Below are positions 8,920 to 18,418 of a stretch of DNA of 64,000 bases, piece after piece. Within the stretch, counting starts at the first letter, position 1; each line of letters opens with the position of its first letter. This stretch comes from Metabacillus sp. B2-18 (GTDB lineage Bacteria; Bacillota; Bacilli; Bacillales; Bacillaceae): NCBI RefSeq assembly GCF_021117275.1, contig NZ_CP088245.1, forward strand, positions 2,021,501-2,085,500, in the 5' to 3' direction. The notes under the pieces are model-generated. The model had not been told where the DNA came from, did not search any database, and worked only from the letters and a program-made list of their open reading frames with translations. Position numbers and translations under genes: made by a program.

Positions 8920-9855
8920 ATGATCGAAAAATTTATCAATGAATTAGAAAGACAAGGATTGTCTAAAAATACGATTAAGAGCTATGTATTTGACATTGTT
9001 CAGTTTTACGACTGGTTAAAAAGTAAGGAACTGGACCCCAAAATAACAGAAGAAGTGCTAACTGAATACACAATATTTTTATATACCAAATATAGTGAAA
9101 ATACTGTTTTGAGGAAAATTAAGAGTGTCACTCGGTATAACAAATATTTGTATCATATTGGAGAATCTCCATTAGTAATTGAGCCAAATGAAATAATCAA
9201 AATTAAAACAAACAACTGGACTATGAGAATGATGAGTATTAATGAATTTGTTAGACTACGGCAAACAATATTAGAAGGTCAAAATAAGAGGGATATTCTT
9301 ATATTTCACTTATTATACGGAACTTGTTGCAGGATTTCTGAACTTATTAATATTGAACTGGATGATATAGAAATTACTGATCCATCACAAGGTTATATAC
9401 AATTTAAAATTTTAAAAAGTGGAAAATTCCCCACTCCTATAAGAAAAATTAGCATAACTGAACCTCTTATTAAAATGATAAAAGATTTTTTAGAAGTCAG
9501 ACCCATTTATCAAAGTAAGAAACTATTAATTGGACAAAAAGGTCCAATGACAAGGGATGCAATTAACAAAATGTTTCGGAAATACAGTTCGATAGCTAAT
9601 ATTAATTATACGGTTTCACCTCAAATGTTAAGACGTATGGGGATTTTTAACTTGTTAGTATTAGCACAAAATGAACCATTTGAAATATCTTATATATCTA
9701 AAATTGCTAGATATACAACTGAATCATATACAGAAAAAATTTACGAGTCTTTATGTTCTAATTTAAAAGGGAACTTAGAACTTCAATCCTTTGAAACCAG
9801 ATATATCAATTTAGGGTGGGGGAACGATGGGGAGAAACCAAAGAAAGATTGTTAG
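8920..9855 (+). CDS. Tyrosine recombinase, TnpA-like (gene 1 of 5)
   Basis: 311 residues. The N-terminus is a SAM-like core-binding domain (residues 1-85, NELERQGLSKNTIKSYVFDI). The C-terminal catalytic domain has Arg138 in GTCCRISELI, a Lys in the beta-hairpin near 166, Arg238 in QMLRR and the likely nucleophile Tyr270 in TESYTEKIY. The first His of the usual HxxR is Gln235, and the GH motif is altered (KIARY). These degenerations are common in multi-recombinase transposons, where subunits act together. It heads an operon of five overlapping genes and overlaps the next gene by 29 bp. The closest named relatives are Tn554-type TnpA and XerC/D. Confidence 0.85.
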   Translation: MIEKFINELERQGLSKNTIKSYVFDIVQFYDWLKSKELDPKITEEVLTEYTIFLYTKYSENTVLRKIKSVTRYNKYLYHIGESPLVIEPNEIIKIKTNNWTMRMMSINEFVRLRQTILEGQNKRDILIFHLLYGTCCRISELINIELDDIEITDPSQGYIQFKILKSGKFPTPIRKISITEPLIKMIKDFLEVRPIYQSKKLLIGQKGPMTRDAINKMFRKYSSIANINYTVSPQMLRRMGIFNLLVLAQNEPFEISYISKIARYTTESYTEKIYESLCSNLKGNLELQSFETRYINLGWGNDGEKPKKDC

Positions 9856-11008
9856 TATAAAACCTAATGTGAAATTTGTTGTACGTGCAATAATGGCCCA
9901 ATATGCAGAAACTTCAACAGGTGAGCCAATAGAAAAACAATATGCGTGTATAAAAATTAAAAATGAAGACACAAACGTTGAAGTAATTCATCCTCTTTCA
10001 ACAGAATTTATATTAGATAATTGGAAAAACGCCCAGTACAATACTATGAAAGCACCGGCAAATACTATAGCGATGTTTTTAAATTTTTTAATAAGCGATA
10101 AGAGTAATAAAGTTAAAAGTCTTATAGAATTAAAATCAGACCATGTAATAAATTTTTTATCTGAGCTTTCTTATAAAAGGACACCTAAAAATACGGTCAA
10201 GAAACATGAGAAATATATAGAAAAGTTCTTTGATTTTCTAAATGAAAAAAAGATCATTGGTCATACTTTGAAAATTAAAGATGTTCAATACTTTTACAGT
10301 AAACCGAAACCGAGACTCCATAAATTACCAGATGAATATATTCTAACCTTTTTAGAAATTGCCTATCAAACAGATAGTAAAATTGCGTTTGCACTTTATT
10401 TACAATTCTTTGGTGGACTCCGAACCGGAGAGATATGTAATCTTAGAATAAAAGATTTACAGCTTATAGGGGATAAAGGAGAATATGGTTTTATCGTGGA
10501 TCTTTCTGAGGATCGAAACTTGAGAAAGGACATCACTAATACATCGGGGTCTAGCTATATTAAAAGTAAAAGAAGGCAAATTGTTTTTGGATTTAAGGAT
10601 TGGTCAACTTTATTTTATGAAAAACACATGAATAATTTAACAGATGTTATGAAATTAAATGGAGAAACCCCACTATTTCCTAATCAAAAAGGATTAGCCA
10701 TGACAGGTAACAATTACTATTACCATTTTAATAAAACAAAGAAAATATTTCTGAAGTACCTTAGAGATTCGGAGAATATGGCGGATAGAAATAATGCTTT
10801 AGCGCTTGAAGCTGAGAGATGGGCTAGTCATATAGGTAGGGGGATATTTTCTAACTTATTGGCTGAAGAAGCTGATAATTTATATGATGTGAGTTTTCCA
10901 AGAGGGGACAAAGGTTTTGACTCAGTAAAACCATATCTAGCTAGCACAAAACGAATTAAAGAAAAGCTAGAAAAAAAGATAGATGAAATATATAAGAAAA
11001 AAGAATAA
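9827..11008 (+). CDS. Tyrosine recombinase (gene 2 of 5)
   Basis: 393 residues. After an N-terminal arm it has a SAM-like domain (about 70-160) and a catalytic domain with Arg199 (FFGGLRTGEICNL), a Lys-rich beta-hairpin near 247-249, and HIGR (His335, Arg338). A candidate nucleophile is Tyr370 in SVKPYLAS. It starts inside gene 1 and stops 16 bases before the preferred start of gene 3. The paired small recombinases recall the TnpA/TnpB pairing of Tn554, but I do not recognise this exact family. Function is assigned from motif order only. Confidence 0.8.
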   Translation: MGRNQRKIVSIKPNVKFVVRAIMAQYAETSTGEPIEKQYACIKIKNEDTNVEVIHPLSTEFILDNWKNAQYNTMKAPANTIAMFLNFLISDKSNKVKSLIELKSDHVINFLSELSYKRTPKNTVKKHEKYIEKFFDFLNEKKIIGHTLKIKDVQYFYSKPKPRLHKLPDEYILTFLEIAYQTDSKIAFALYLQFFGGLRTGEICNLRIKDLQLIGDKGEYGFIVDLSEDRNLRKDITNTSGSSYIKSKRRQIVFGFKDWSTLFYEKHMNNLTDVMKLNGETPLFPNQKGLAMTGNNYYYHFNKTKKIFLKYLRDSENMADRNNALALEAERWASHIGRGIFSNLLAEEADNLYDVSFPRGDKGFDSVKPYLASTKRIKEKLEKKIDEIYKKKE

Positions 11009-11024
11009 AAGGGAGGTGTTAAGT

Positions 11025-13793
11025 TTGGAACTTAATGATCAAAATTTATATATTTCTGTTACCGAGGTCTCTAAACTGTTTTCGATAAATAGATCCACGG
11101 TACTAAAACTAATAAAAAAAGACGAGTTCCCAAACTGTTTTATTAATTCAAAGCAAGAGGGCTACCGAATACCAGTTACGGATATAGAGGCTTATAAAGA
11201 AAAAGTTACGAAAATAGAAGATGCTAAAAAAGACTTTTTATCAATTAGCGAAATGGCGGAAATCTCAGGGTGTACTAATGAGAAGATTAGAAGTGATTTG
11301 CGGAACGGAAAAATTAAAAAATTTAGTAGAGATGAAAATAATAATTATATTGTGCATAAGGATATTTTTGACGAGTATATAAAAGAACACATTGAAAGAA
11401 ATGGTTTTTTAACTTTAAATGAAGCATGTGAACGATTATCCTTATCAAAATTAACGATTCACACATATGGCCCAAGAAAAGTATTTCCTAATGCTATTAT
11501 TAGAAATCAAACCGAGGGATATCTTATTCCAATATCAGATATAGAGGATTACGAAAATAAAAATGTCATACCAGAGGGATATGTAACTGTAAAACAGATA
11601 GCTGAAAAGTACAAACTTCATCCGGAGACAATAAGGGGACTAATAAGGAATAACGTATTAAAAAACCATAAAAAATATGTAAAGGATACCTATATAGTTT
11701 TAGCTTCAGAAGCAGAAGATTATTTTAAAGATATGCTTGAAATTAAAGAAAAATATGCAAATATAGATGAAGTATCCCAAATAATAGGATGTAATAAAGA
11801 TACAATAAGAAGTTATATAAAAAAAGGACTCATTAATGATTGCATACTAAGGTCAAACTCGGAGGGTTATCTCATCAATAGATTAGAAATAGACAAGATA
11901 AAAGAAATTTATTCACAGGAAAGACTTCAGTTACCAACAGGTTATATTTTCCCTGAAGATGTTATGCAATTGCTCGAAACAAGAAGCGTTCAAAGAGCAA
12001 GGGAAATTATAAAAAAGCATATGAAATCTGCCAAAAAGGTTACAAACGGTTTTAACAATATTGAATATTGGATTGTGCTAGAATCTGAAGTTATTCAGTA
12101 CAAACAAAAACTTGAAAATGATAGGTTTATCCCTCAAAGTCCCGGTGAATTCACCACTATTGATGCAGTTAACAAGTATAAGTTTGAAGTTGATAAGATT
12201 TCCATCCCCTTAAAATTAGCCCAAACAGTCAAAATATACACGGAATATGCTTGTCAAAAGTTAGCTGAAAGTGAGGCAAGAGCAGAGACCCTTTCAAAAA
12301 AAACTGCTTATTATATAAAAACTTTAAAGGCTTTAATTAAACATTTACCAAAGAGTATAAAAGAAATGACAGATGAAGATATTGAGAGTTTCTTAAATAA
12401 TGAGAGTCAACCTAAATATGTTAAACAATACTTTATAGGTTTTGTTCAGTATTGCTCTGAAAATATTGAGGATTGTAACTTTTTTAATCGATACGCAACG
12501 TTTAATGATCCAAATACTGATACTGATATATATTCCCTTGAAACTTTTAATAAATATTATAATCATGTTATAGATATAGAGCTGCACATAGAGAAAGCGA
12601 TTAAATATAAAACATATGCACAGGCATGGGTATATGTCATTATGCACTTAATGAATGCGTGGAGAAGTGGGGATATTATTTACGGTTTACCAACCATTGA
12701 TTTTGTTGATTTACCAATCAAAGATTTAACATTTTTTGAGAATAATAGATTAAGGAAAGAAGAGGCAAGATTGATTGTAAATCAGGTTCATATAAAAGTT
12801 GGTCAAATGAAGATTTCGAAAACGGGGGCGCTTGGACAATTTCTTTGTTTAGATAGTTTGGTTGAACCGTTTGCAACAGCAATCAGTATTACGGAGTTAC
12901 ACCGTAGAAAATACAATGATAAATTAATGCTTACTTCAATTAGAGCAAATGGAATTAATAAAATGTTTTTTGAAAAAAAACTTGAACTATCTGGGTTCCA
13001 TAGTGTCAAAATGAATAGAACATTGATTACCTACTTTTTCCACCATGTTTCTGAATCAGATGGGGATGCACATTTATCCTATGAGGCAGCTCAAATTTTA
13101 CGAAGCCACTTAAATGAAGATACAACCAAAGTTTATATAAAATTCTCTAGCCCACAAGGTACTCTTGATAGTATGGCCTTTAATATATGCGAAAGGGGTC
13201 ATTTTGGTTGGGTTTATAATACCATGATAAATCTTGTGTTGCACCAAAATGAACAAAAACTGGAGGACAGAACCTCTTTAATTAAATCTTTAAGTGAAAA
13301 GTATAAAGTAAATGAATTAGAAACGTATTCGTCCTTTTTACTTGCAGAAAGAATTAAAAAAGAATCTTTAGCACTTAGGCTTTCAAAGTTACCTAAAGAG
13401 GATCTAAAAAGATTAATTGTTAAAATATTTCGTGGAGAAATGCCAGCAAGGATGGCTTTCGCTCAATGTTTAACATATCCTGAATGCAAAAGTCCTGAAC
13501 GAACCACTTGTATTGGATGTGAGAACTTAATACCAACAGAATATTTATTATTTTCTATATCTGAACAGATTGAGACGAGCCTTTATAAAATTTACAATAG
13601 TGAATTTGAATGGGATAAAGAACGAGAAAAGCATTTTCTAAAACAAATGTTTCTATTAATGAATGAGGCTATTGTTGAGAAAGGTAAAGAATATGTAGAG
13701 ACCTTTATTGATCGCAAAAGAATCAAAAAATTATATGGAGCTATTCTTAAAGATAGAGAGGTGAAACAAATTGATAATTCAGAAAAAGGTTAA
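11025..13793 (+). CDS. Large tyrosine recombinase fused to six tandem excisionase-like modules (gene 3 of 5)
   Basis: 922 residues from TTG 11025, chosen because GGGAGGTG (11011-11018) lies 6 nt upstream; an ATG at 10983 overlaps gene 2. Residues 8-362 hold six similar units of 50-58 residues (starting near 8, 70, 127, 185, 243 and 306). Each has a helix-turn-helix followed by a short wing, like excisionase or MerR-type DNA-binding folds (SVTEVSKLFSINRSTVLKLI; TVKQIAEKYKLHPETIRGLI). Residues about 400-710 form a recombinase domain with Arg547 (NAWRSGD), Arg665 (KMNRTL), His695 and Tyr704 (TTKVYIKF). A C-terminal Cys4 motif (CLTYPEC...CIGC, residues 815-832) may bind zinc. The fused repeat array is unusual for this family. 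Confidence 0.8.
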   Translation: MELNDQNLYISVTEVSKLFSINRSTVLKLIKKDEFPNCFINSKQEGYRIPVTDIEAYKEKVTKIEDAKKDFLSISEMAEISGCTNEKIRSDLRNGKIKKFSRDENNNYIVHKDIFDEYIKEHIERNGFLTLNEACERLSLSKLTIHTYGPRKVFPNAIIRNQTEGYLIPISDIEDYENKNVIPEGYVTVKQIAEKYKLHPETIRGLIRNNVLKNHKKYVKDTYIVLASEAEDYFKDMLEIKEKYANIDEVSQIIGCNKDTIRSYIKKGLINDCILRSNSEGYLINRLEIDKIKEIYSQERLQLPTGYIFPEDVMQLLETRSVQRAREIIKKHMKSAKKVTNGFNNIEYWIVLESEVIQYKQKLENDRFIPQSPGEFTTIDAVNKYKFEVDKISIPLKLAQTVKIYTEYACQKLAESEARAETLSKKTAYYIKTLKALIKHLPKSIKEMTDEDIESFLNNESQPKYVKQYFIGFVQYCSENIEDCNFFNRYATFNDPNTDTDIYSLETFNKYYNHVIDIELHIEKAIKYKTYAQAWVYVIMHLMNAWRSGDIIYGLPTIDFVDLPIKDLTFFENNRLRKEEARLIVNQVHIKVGQMKISKTGALGQFLCLDSLVEPFATAISITELHRRKYNDKLMLTSIRANGINKMFFEKKLELSGFHSVKMNRTLITYFFHHVSESDGDAHLSYEAAQILRSHLNEDTTKVYIKFSSPQGTLDSMAFNICERGHFGWVYNTMINLVLHQNEQKLEDRTSLIKSLSEKYKVNELETYSSFLLAERIKKESLALRLSKLPKEDLKRLIVKIFRGEMPARMAFAQCLTYPECKSPERTTCIGCENLIPTEYLLFSISEQIETSLYKIYNSEFEWDKEREKHFLKQMFLLMNEAIVEKGKEYVETFIDRKRIKKLYGAILKDREVKQIDNSEKG

Positions 13794-15426
13794 GGAATTA
13801 AATGGAGCATTAAACATCCAAATCACAGAAAATCATAAATTTGATAGAAACGACATTTCTAAATATTTAAGTATGTTAGAAACAAATAAAGATCAAGGTA
13901 TCCTGCTTACAGATAGTTTTGAGAGTGATTATTGGTGTATTGTTGATTTTACGGGAATGCGTAGGTATTTAAAGTTCGATATTGACTTATATCCTGAATT
14001 AAAGGTTGCCTTAAAATGTTTTTTGTTAATATTAATAGACACTAAATTTTCCATAAATCATATTCAAGCAATTCATACAAATGTTAAACAAGCAATTGTA
14101 GTTTCTGGTGGATTTAAGAAAACAAATGTAGATGCTTATGAAGAGTATGCTATGACAAAAACAATGAATAGTCGTTATAGATTTAATGATTTTACTAGTA
14201 GATTTCTTTCATTTATAGAGCATACTTATCGTGATTTATATGACTTAAAGATTAAAAATATGGATTCGAAAAATAGAGATTTACCTAATTATGAAGTAAT
14301 TATTGATTTTCATTATTTTATGATGGAATTTGAAAATCGAGCAACCACACTTCAGAAATCCAAATATTTTCATATAATATTATGGTGGAAGATTACAGGT
14401 ATTATTCCAATGAGACCTAAAGAATTTTGTTTACTAGAATGGGATTGTTGCTACGAGGAAGATGGTTATTACTTTTTAAAAGTTCCAAGAAGTAAACAAG
14501 AGGCAAAATCATATAGCGAAATAAGCGTGACTAATGTCATTCGTATAAATAAAAATATTTATGACACTATTCAAGAGTATAAGCAAACAGTTCCTCCTGA
14601 ATTAATTGGAAACTACTTATTTTCATTTAAGATACAATCACGTTTCTTTCAAGCTGATAGCATAACTAAAAGGGAGGATATGTACCATCCAGATACGTTA
14701 TATTGGCACTTGATGTCCTTCTACAAAGAAATCATCGGTTGGAATAACACTGATTTCTATCGCTTTGTTAAAAGAAATGAAAAAGGTGAAATCATTAAGA
14801 TTTTCCGTAATTATATAACACCTGCTGATACACGACATTTTTCAATGTGTAATATGATGTTACAGGGGGTTAATCCATTAACTATTGCTAAAATGGCAGG
14901 CCATACACGATTAGGTACTCAACGAAATTATTGGGGGCATTTGGAATACTTCGTTGAATCTTATGTTTATATTATTTCAACAAAAGCCAGAATTCATAGG
15001 CTTGAGAAAAGTTTAGGAGAAGGAATATTTGGCGTAAAAGATAAAATTAATGAATCACGAATCTATAAACCGGAGGATTTTCCTCTTCGAAAAGAGGTAA
15101 AAAACGGATATTGCAAATATGGGGCTTTTGACAATTGCACTGGTGAATGTAGATTTTGTGATGATTTTTTTTATTACCCAAAAAACCATGATGAGGGATT
15201 GAAGTGGTTATTATCCGGATCAGATCATTTAGAACAGCAATTAGAAACAGAATTAAAGTCTCTATTAAATCTTTATAAAAATATGAAATTTAATTTTGCC
15301 ACAGAATCCTATTCAATGCTAGATCATGAACAGATATTAAGCAAGGCAAATCTTATTAATCGCCTAATACGGCAAAAAGCTATGGTTGATTCTTTGCTGC
15401 CGGAAGATAGGGAGGTTATTGAATAG
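13771..15426 (+). CDS. Tyrosine recombinase, TnpB-like, with C-terminal Cys motif (gene 4 of 5)
   Basis: 551 residues. The TTG start at 13771 follows AGAGGTG by 7 nt and overlaps gene 3 by 23 bp. Catalytic residues seen: Arg215 (IIPMRPKEFCLLEW), Arg355-His356 (PADTRHFSM), His378 (MAGHTRLGT) and nucleophile Tyr387 (QRNYWGH). A Cys cluster near residues 448-464 (CKYGAFDNCTGECRFC) resembles the C-terminal zinc-like motif of TnpB-type transposon recombinases. It is the best-conserved catalytic domain of the four. It probably performs strand exchange with the other recombinases of the cassette. Confidence 0.87.
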   Translation: MIIQKKVKELNGALNIQITENHKFDRNDISKYLSMLETNKDQGILLTDSFESDYWCIVDFTGMRRYLKFDIDLYPELKVALKCFLLILIDTKFSINHIQAIHTNVKQAIVVSGGFKKTNVDAYEEYAMTKTMNSRYRFNDFTSRFLSFIEHTYRDLYDLKIKNMDSKNRDLPNYEVIIDFHYFMMEFENRATTLQKSKYFHIILWWKITGIIPMRPKEFCLLEWDCCYEEDGYYFLKVPRSKQEAKSYSEISVTNVIRINKNIYDTIQEYKQTVPPELIGNYLFSFKIQSRFFQADSITKREDMYHPDTLYWHLMSFYKEIIGWNNTDFYRFVKRNEKGEIIKIFRNYITPADTRHFSMCNMMLQGVNPLTIAKMAGHTRLGTQRNYWGHLEYFVESYVYIISTKARIHRLEKSLGEGIFGVKDKINESRIYKPEDFPLRKEVKNGYCKYGAFDNCTGECRFCDDFFYYPKNHDEGLKWLLSGSDHLEQQLETELKSLLNLYKNMKFNFATESYSMLDHEQILSKANLINRLIRQKAMVDSLLPEDREVIE

Positions 15427-15430
15427 TATT

Positions 15431-16024
15431 ATGAAAACTGAGTCTTATAGCGATGAAGAGTTAAAAAAATTACTATTGGAATACTCAAATAAACACACTG
15501 GTTCTATCACATATTTAGGGTTACAAAAGGAAACAGGAATTAGTCGAAAAACTTGGAAAAGGCGCATGGAAGAAACTATTGAAACCCTAAATAGAAAGGT
15601 AATTACCAGTCATAATAATGTAGGTTTCGATGAAATACCATATCCGAATTTTGATTTAATAATAGATCGATTTTTAAACGAAGAAAAAGGTCTAAGAGAT
15701 GCTTTATATCATATTCAAGAAGTATTTATTAAAAATATTGAAGAAAACAACAAGCTTTCTGATCAACTTATGAAAAAAGACAAAAAAATTGATGAACTAA
15801 CACAAAAAATAGAAAAGCTAAAACATGAATTGAACGAAAAGAAACAGGAGGTTAGAAATTACGAAAAGATAATTATTGAGAGTACCAATCCAAGTGTAAG
15901 AAGAAGAAAAGGAATTAGTAGTAATCTTATTAAAATGAGTGAGCATAGAAAAGAGTCTGCTGCTTCGTTAGAATTGGAAGACGAATTTCCAGAACTGTTC
16001 GGGGATTTGGATGATGAGAGTTAA
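15431..16024 (+). CDS. TnpC-like helix-turn-helix/coiled-coil protein (gene 5 of 5)
   Basis: About 197 residues from ATG 15431; TTG 15419 is an alternative, and GGAGG ends at 15415. The N-terminus has a putative helix-turn-helix (TYLGLQKETGISRKTWKRRM). A long coiled coil follows (IEENNKLSDQLMKKDKKIDE..., about residues 100-160), then an acidic tail (ELEDEFPELFGDLDDES). This HTH-plus-coil layout matches TnpC/DUF6262 accessory proteins, which follow the recombinases in Tn554-type elements and affect orientation and efficiency. The family assignment is by architecture, not by a recognised signature. Confidence 0.65.
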   Translation: MKTESYSDEELKKLLLEYSNKHTGSITYLGLQKETGISRKTWKRRMEETIETLNRKVITSHNNVGFDEIPYPNFDLIIDRFLNEEKGLRDALYHIQEVFIKNIEENNKLSDQLMKKDKKIDELTQKIEKLKHELNEKKQEVRNYEKIIIESTNPSVRRRKGISSNLIKMSEHRKESAASLELEDEFPELFGDLDDES

Positions 16025-16081
16025 GAACAATTAAATATCTGTATACTCCGATCTGCATTTATTTGAAAGTTAGTATAATGA

Positions 16082-16111
16082 TGTATCAATAGAGTGTACT
16101 CTATTGATACA
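16082..16111. promoter_or_regulatory. res-like palindrome upstream of tnpR
   Basis: Perfect 14-bp arms, TGTATCAATAGAGT and its complement, lie around a central GT, 70 bp before the resolvase start. Two further TGTCTCA-type half sites occur at about 16146-16168. Tn3-family resolvase genes have res subsites I-III immediately upstream, and the central dinucleotide of subsite I is the crossover point. This fits a res site that may also repress tnpR. Confidence 0.7.
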
Positions 16112-16181
16112 GGTGTAGTGGACTGATAAAATCATAGTTAAGAGTGTCTCATAAGACTTGTCTCAAAAATGAGGTGAAATT

Positions 16182-16757
16182 TTGCAGAAAATCGGTTATG
16201 TACGCGTCAGTTCGACTAGCCAAAATCCTTCAAGGCAATTTCGGCAATTGAACGAAATTGGAATGGATATTATTTATGAAGAAAAAATTTCAGGAGCCAC
16301 AAAAGATCGTGAACAACTTCAAAAAATGTTAGAGGATTTACAGGAAGGTGATATTATTTATGTTACAGATTTAACTCGGATCACTCGAAGTACGCAAGAT
16401 TTATTTGAATTGATTGATTTAATACGAAATAAAAAGGCAAGCTTAAAATCACTTAAGGATACATGGCTAGATTTATCAGAAGATAATCCATATAGCCAAT
16501 TCTTAATTACGGTAATGGCTGGTGTTAACCAATTAGAGCGAGACCTTATTCGTATGCGTCAGCGTGAAGGAATTGAGCTCGCAAAGAAAGAAGGAAAGTT
16601 TAAAGGACGGTTAAAGAAATATCATAAAAATCACGCAGGAATGAATTATGCAGTAAAGCTATATAAAGAAGGAAATATGACTGTAAATCAAATTTGTGAA
16701 ATTACAAATGTATCTAGAGCTTCTTTATATAGAAAGCTATCGGAAGGAAAAAAATAA
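16182..16757 (+). CDS. tnpR: Tn1546-like serine resolvase TnpR
   Basis: 191 residues, the length of Tn1546 TnpR, which it closely resembles. The catalytic Ser10 is in GYVRVSSTSQNPSRQ. The core has LTRITRSTQDLFELI and GVNQLERDLIRMRQREGI (helix E), and a C-terminal helix-turn-helix (TVNQICEITNVSRASLYRKL). It resolves cointegrates at res. The start is TTG 16182 behind GAGGTG. A Tn3-type transposase gene should be on the other side of res, but gene 5 of the tyrosine-recombinase cassette is there instead. tnpR thus appears to be a leftover of a Tn1546-type backbone. Confidence 0.9.
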   Translation: MQKIGYVRVSSTSQNPSRQFRQLNEIGMDIIYEEKISGATKDREQLQKMLEDLQEGDIIYVTDLTRITRSTQDLFELIDLIRNKKASLKSLKDTWLDLSEDNPYSQFLITVMAGVNQLERDLIRMRQREGIELAKKEGKFKGRLKKYHKNHAGMNYAVKLYKEGNMTVNQICEITNVSRASLYRKLSEGKK

Positions 16758-16987
16758 GCATTCATTACTTATATTAAAAATTTCCGGGGATTGTGAAACA
16801 ACGTACCTAACCAAGCAGGCTATTTCTATAAGGAAATATCAATATTTGTTTATCTAACTAGGCACGATCATCAAAGGGTTCCGAGTACATTTTAACGGAG
16901 GTTAATCCCTCATGTTTTAAAATATTTATATTACAACATGTAAGCTAAATTAAAATCAGAAAGATAAAAAATACGGGTTTTTTCAAC

Positions 16988-17583
16988 TTATAATAATGGA
17001 GAAAGCACGCGAGCACCCTGTTCAACTATGCGCTCAGTCAGGGATCGTTGCAGCAAGTCTTCAATTCTTAATGGTACAGAATCAGTAAGATCCCTCTCGA
17101 ACTGCTCTGTGAGTTCCCTTGCCACATCAGCACTGTACACGACTTGACACACCTCATAATTCAGGCGAAAACTTCTCATATCATAGTTTGCTGAGCCTAC
17201 GGCAGCAATCTCCTCATCGATGGTCAACACCTTCGCATGTATCATTCCTTTGTCGTACTGGTAGATTTGAACTCCAGCTTGAACTTTGCCGACTCGAAGC
17301 CAAGCCCGCCTACAGTAAAATACCTTAAAGCATCGGCGATTATCGATGCTGAATCACTATATGTATCAGGTAACTTATCAGACTCATTATGAGAAGAGGT
17401 CAATCTTTTACGATGAATAAGCTTGGGATTTGATATGCTAAGATATAGTAAGAAACCAATGACAGGCAAAACAAGGACGATTACTATCCAATTCAAAGCT
17501 TTGGCTGGCCGACGAACTTCCCAAATTGCTATGAATAACATAAAGAACGTATTTAACAGGTATAGATAAAAAATCCACTCCAA
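16988..17583 (-). pseudogene. cls: Cardiolipin synthase copy with 898-bp internal deletion
   Basis: The first about 95 codons (17583 down to about 17300) and the last about 95 codons match the intact cls at 23517-25010. The middle is missing: the N-terminal part runs MEWIFYLYLLNTFF...FTVGGLG and then joins the segment containing the second HKD motif (GMIHAKVLTID). 1494 minus 596 bp gives a deletion of 898 bp, which also shifts the frame. The first HKD motif is gone, so no activity is expected. It lies in inverted orientation to the intact copy. Confidence 0.9.
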
Positions 17584-17680
17584 CTAAAATTCCCTCCTTA
17601 GTTTTTCCATTATCATGTACAAACAATGTACATCATGTAGAAGTTTTATAACAACGAAAAGCAACGGTTTCAAAAAGGGA

Positions 17681-18298
17681 TTATTGCCTTTTGCTTTGGG
17701 CATCTTCCAATCCATTCTTTACATTAATTAAGCCACTACCAAATTCGTGATCAGTTCCAGGGATTCCTAAATCATAAGTAGAATTCTTAATAATGTCTAT
17801 TACTTCTTGGTTCGTTAAATTAGGGTTTACTGAAAGCAAGAGGCCAGCAAGTCCTGCCACATGAGGCGAAGCCATAGAAGTACCTGATAAAGCTGCATAC
17901 TGCTGGTTAAAATAGGTGCTCGGAATTTGAACTCCGGGAGCTGCAACATCGATATAATCTCCATAATTTGAGAAAGGGGCACGTTGTCCGGTGTAACTTA
18001 CGGCGGCGACACTTAGAACCTTAGAAAAAGCAGCTGGATAGCTCGGCTGCATAGTATTTTCATTTCCTGCTGCAGCAATCAAGACAACATTTTTACTGTA
18101 TGCATAATCGATTGCCCCTTTTAAAAGGGAAGAATGCTGATAATTGCCTAAACTCATATTAATGACATCGGCACCATGATCCACTGCCCAAAAAATCACT
18201 TTTGCTATATCAAAGGTCGTCCCATGCCCTTCGGCACCCATTGCTTTTATAGGCATTATTTTGTTATACCAAGTGATGCCTGCAACACCTTCATGGTT
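17681..18298 (-). pseudogene. Subtilisin-family serine protease, N-terminally truncated
   Basis: About 205 codons of the C-terminal two thirds of a subtilase (S8) remain. They include the oxyanion-hole Asn region (VLIAAAGNENTMQ) and the catalytic Ser in GTSMASPHVAGLAGLLL. The reading frame is open upstream of the Met at 18256, as AGITWYNKIMPIKAMG, up to about 18298. There it meets a gerC fragment with no intergenic DNA. The signal peptide, propeptide, catalytic Asp and probably the catalytic His are missing, so it is presumably dead. Confidence 0.85.
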
Positions 18299-18413
18299 GT
18301 TTGTTTCCGATTGCCAGCAAGATTTCTTCAGGAGGCTCTCTTGTGCTAAACAGCCAGGCCAAGTACCTTATTTCACGATAACGGTTGATCAATTCCAGCA
18401 CTTCTCCGACTTT
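18294..18413 (-). pseudogene. gerC-family fragment (about 38 codons)
   Basis: The frame reads GEVLELINRYREIRYLAWLF, then STREPPEEIL. It resembles the SIDFINRYREIRYNIQFYATNES region of the intact GerC encoded at 29910-31076. It is fused on one side to the subtilase fragment and on the other to the spoVAD fragment (opposite strand). It is too short to function. It shows that a second germinant-receptor operon was once nearby. Confidence 0.65.
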
Positions 18414-18418
18414 GTTTT

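Noticed and set aside
12393..12647. Minus-strand frame with hydrophobic and Ile-rich sequence inside recombinase gene 3
   Set aside because: It is a shadow of the AT-rich coding strand, with no start signal or homology.
16988..17583. Two separate small genes (85 and 113 codons)
   Set aside because: They are the C- and N-terminal parts of one cardiolipin synthase gene joined by an internal deletion with frameshift.
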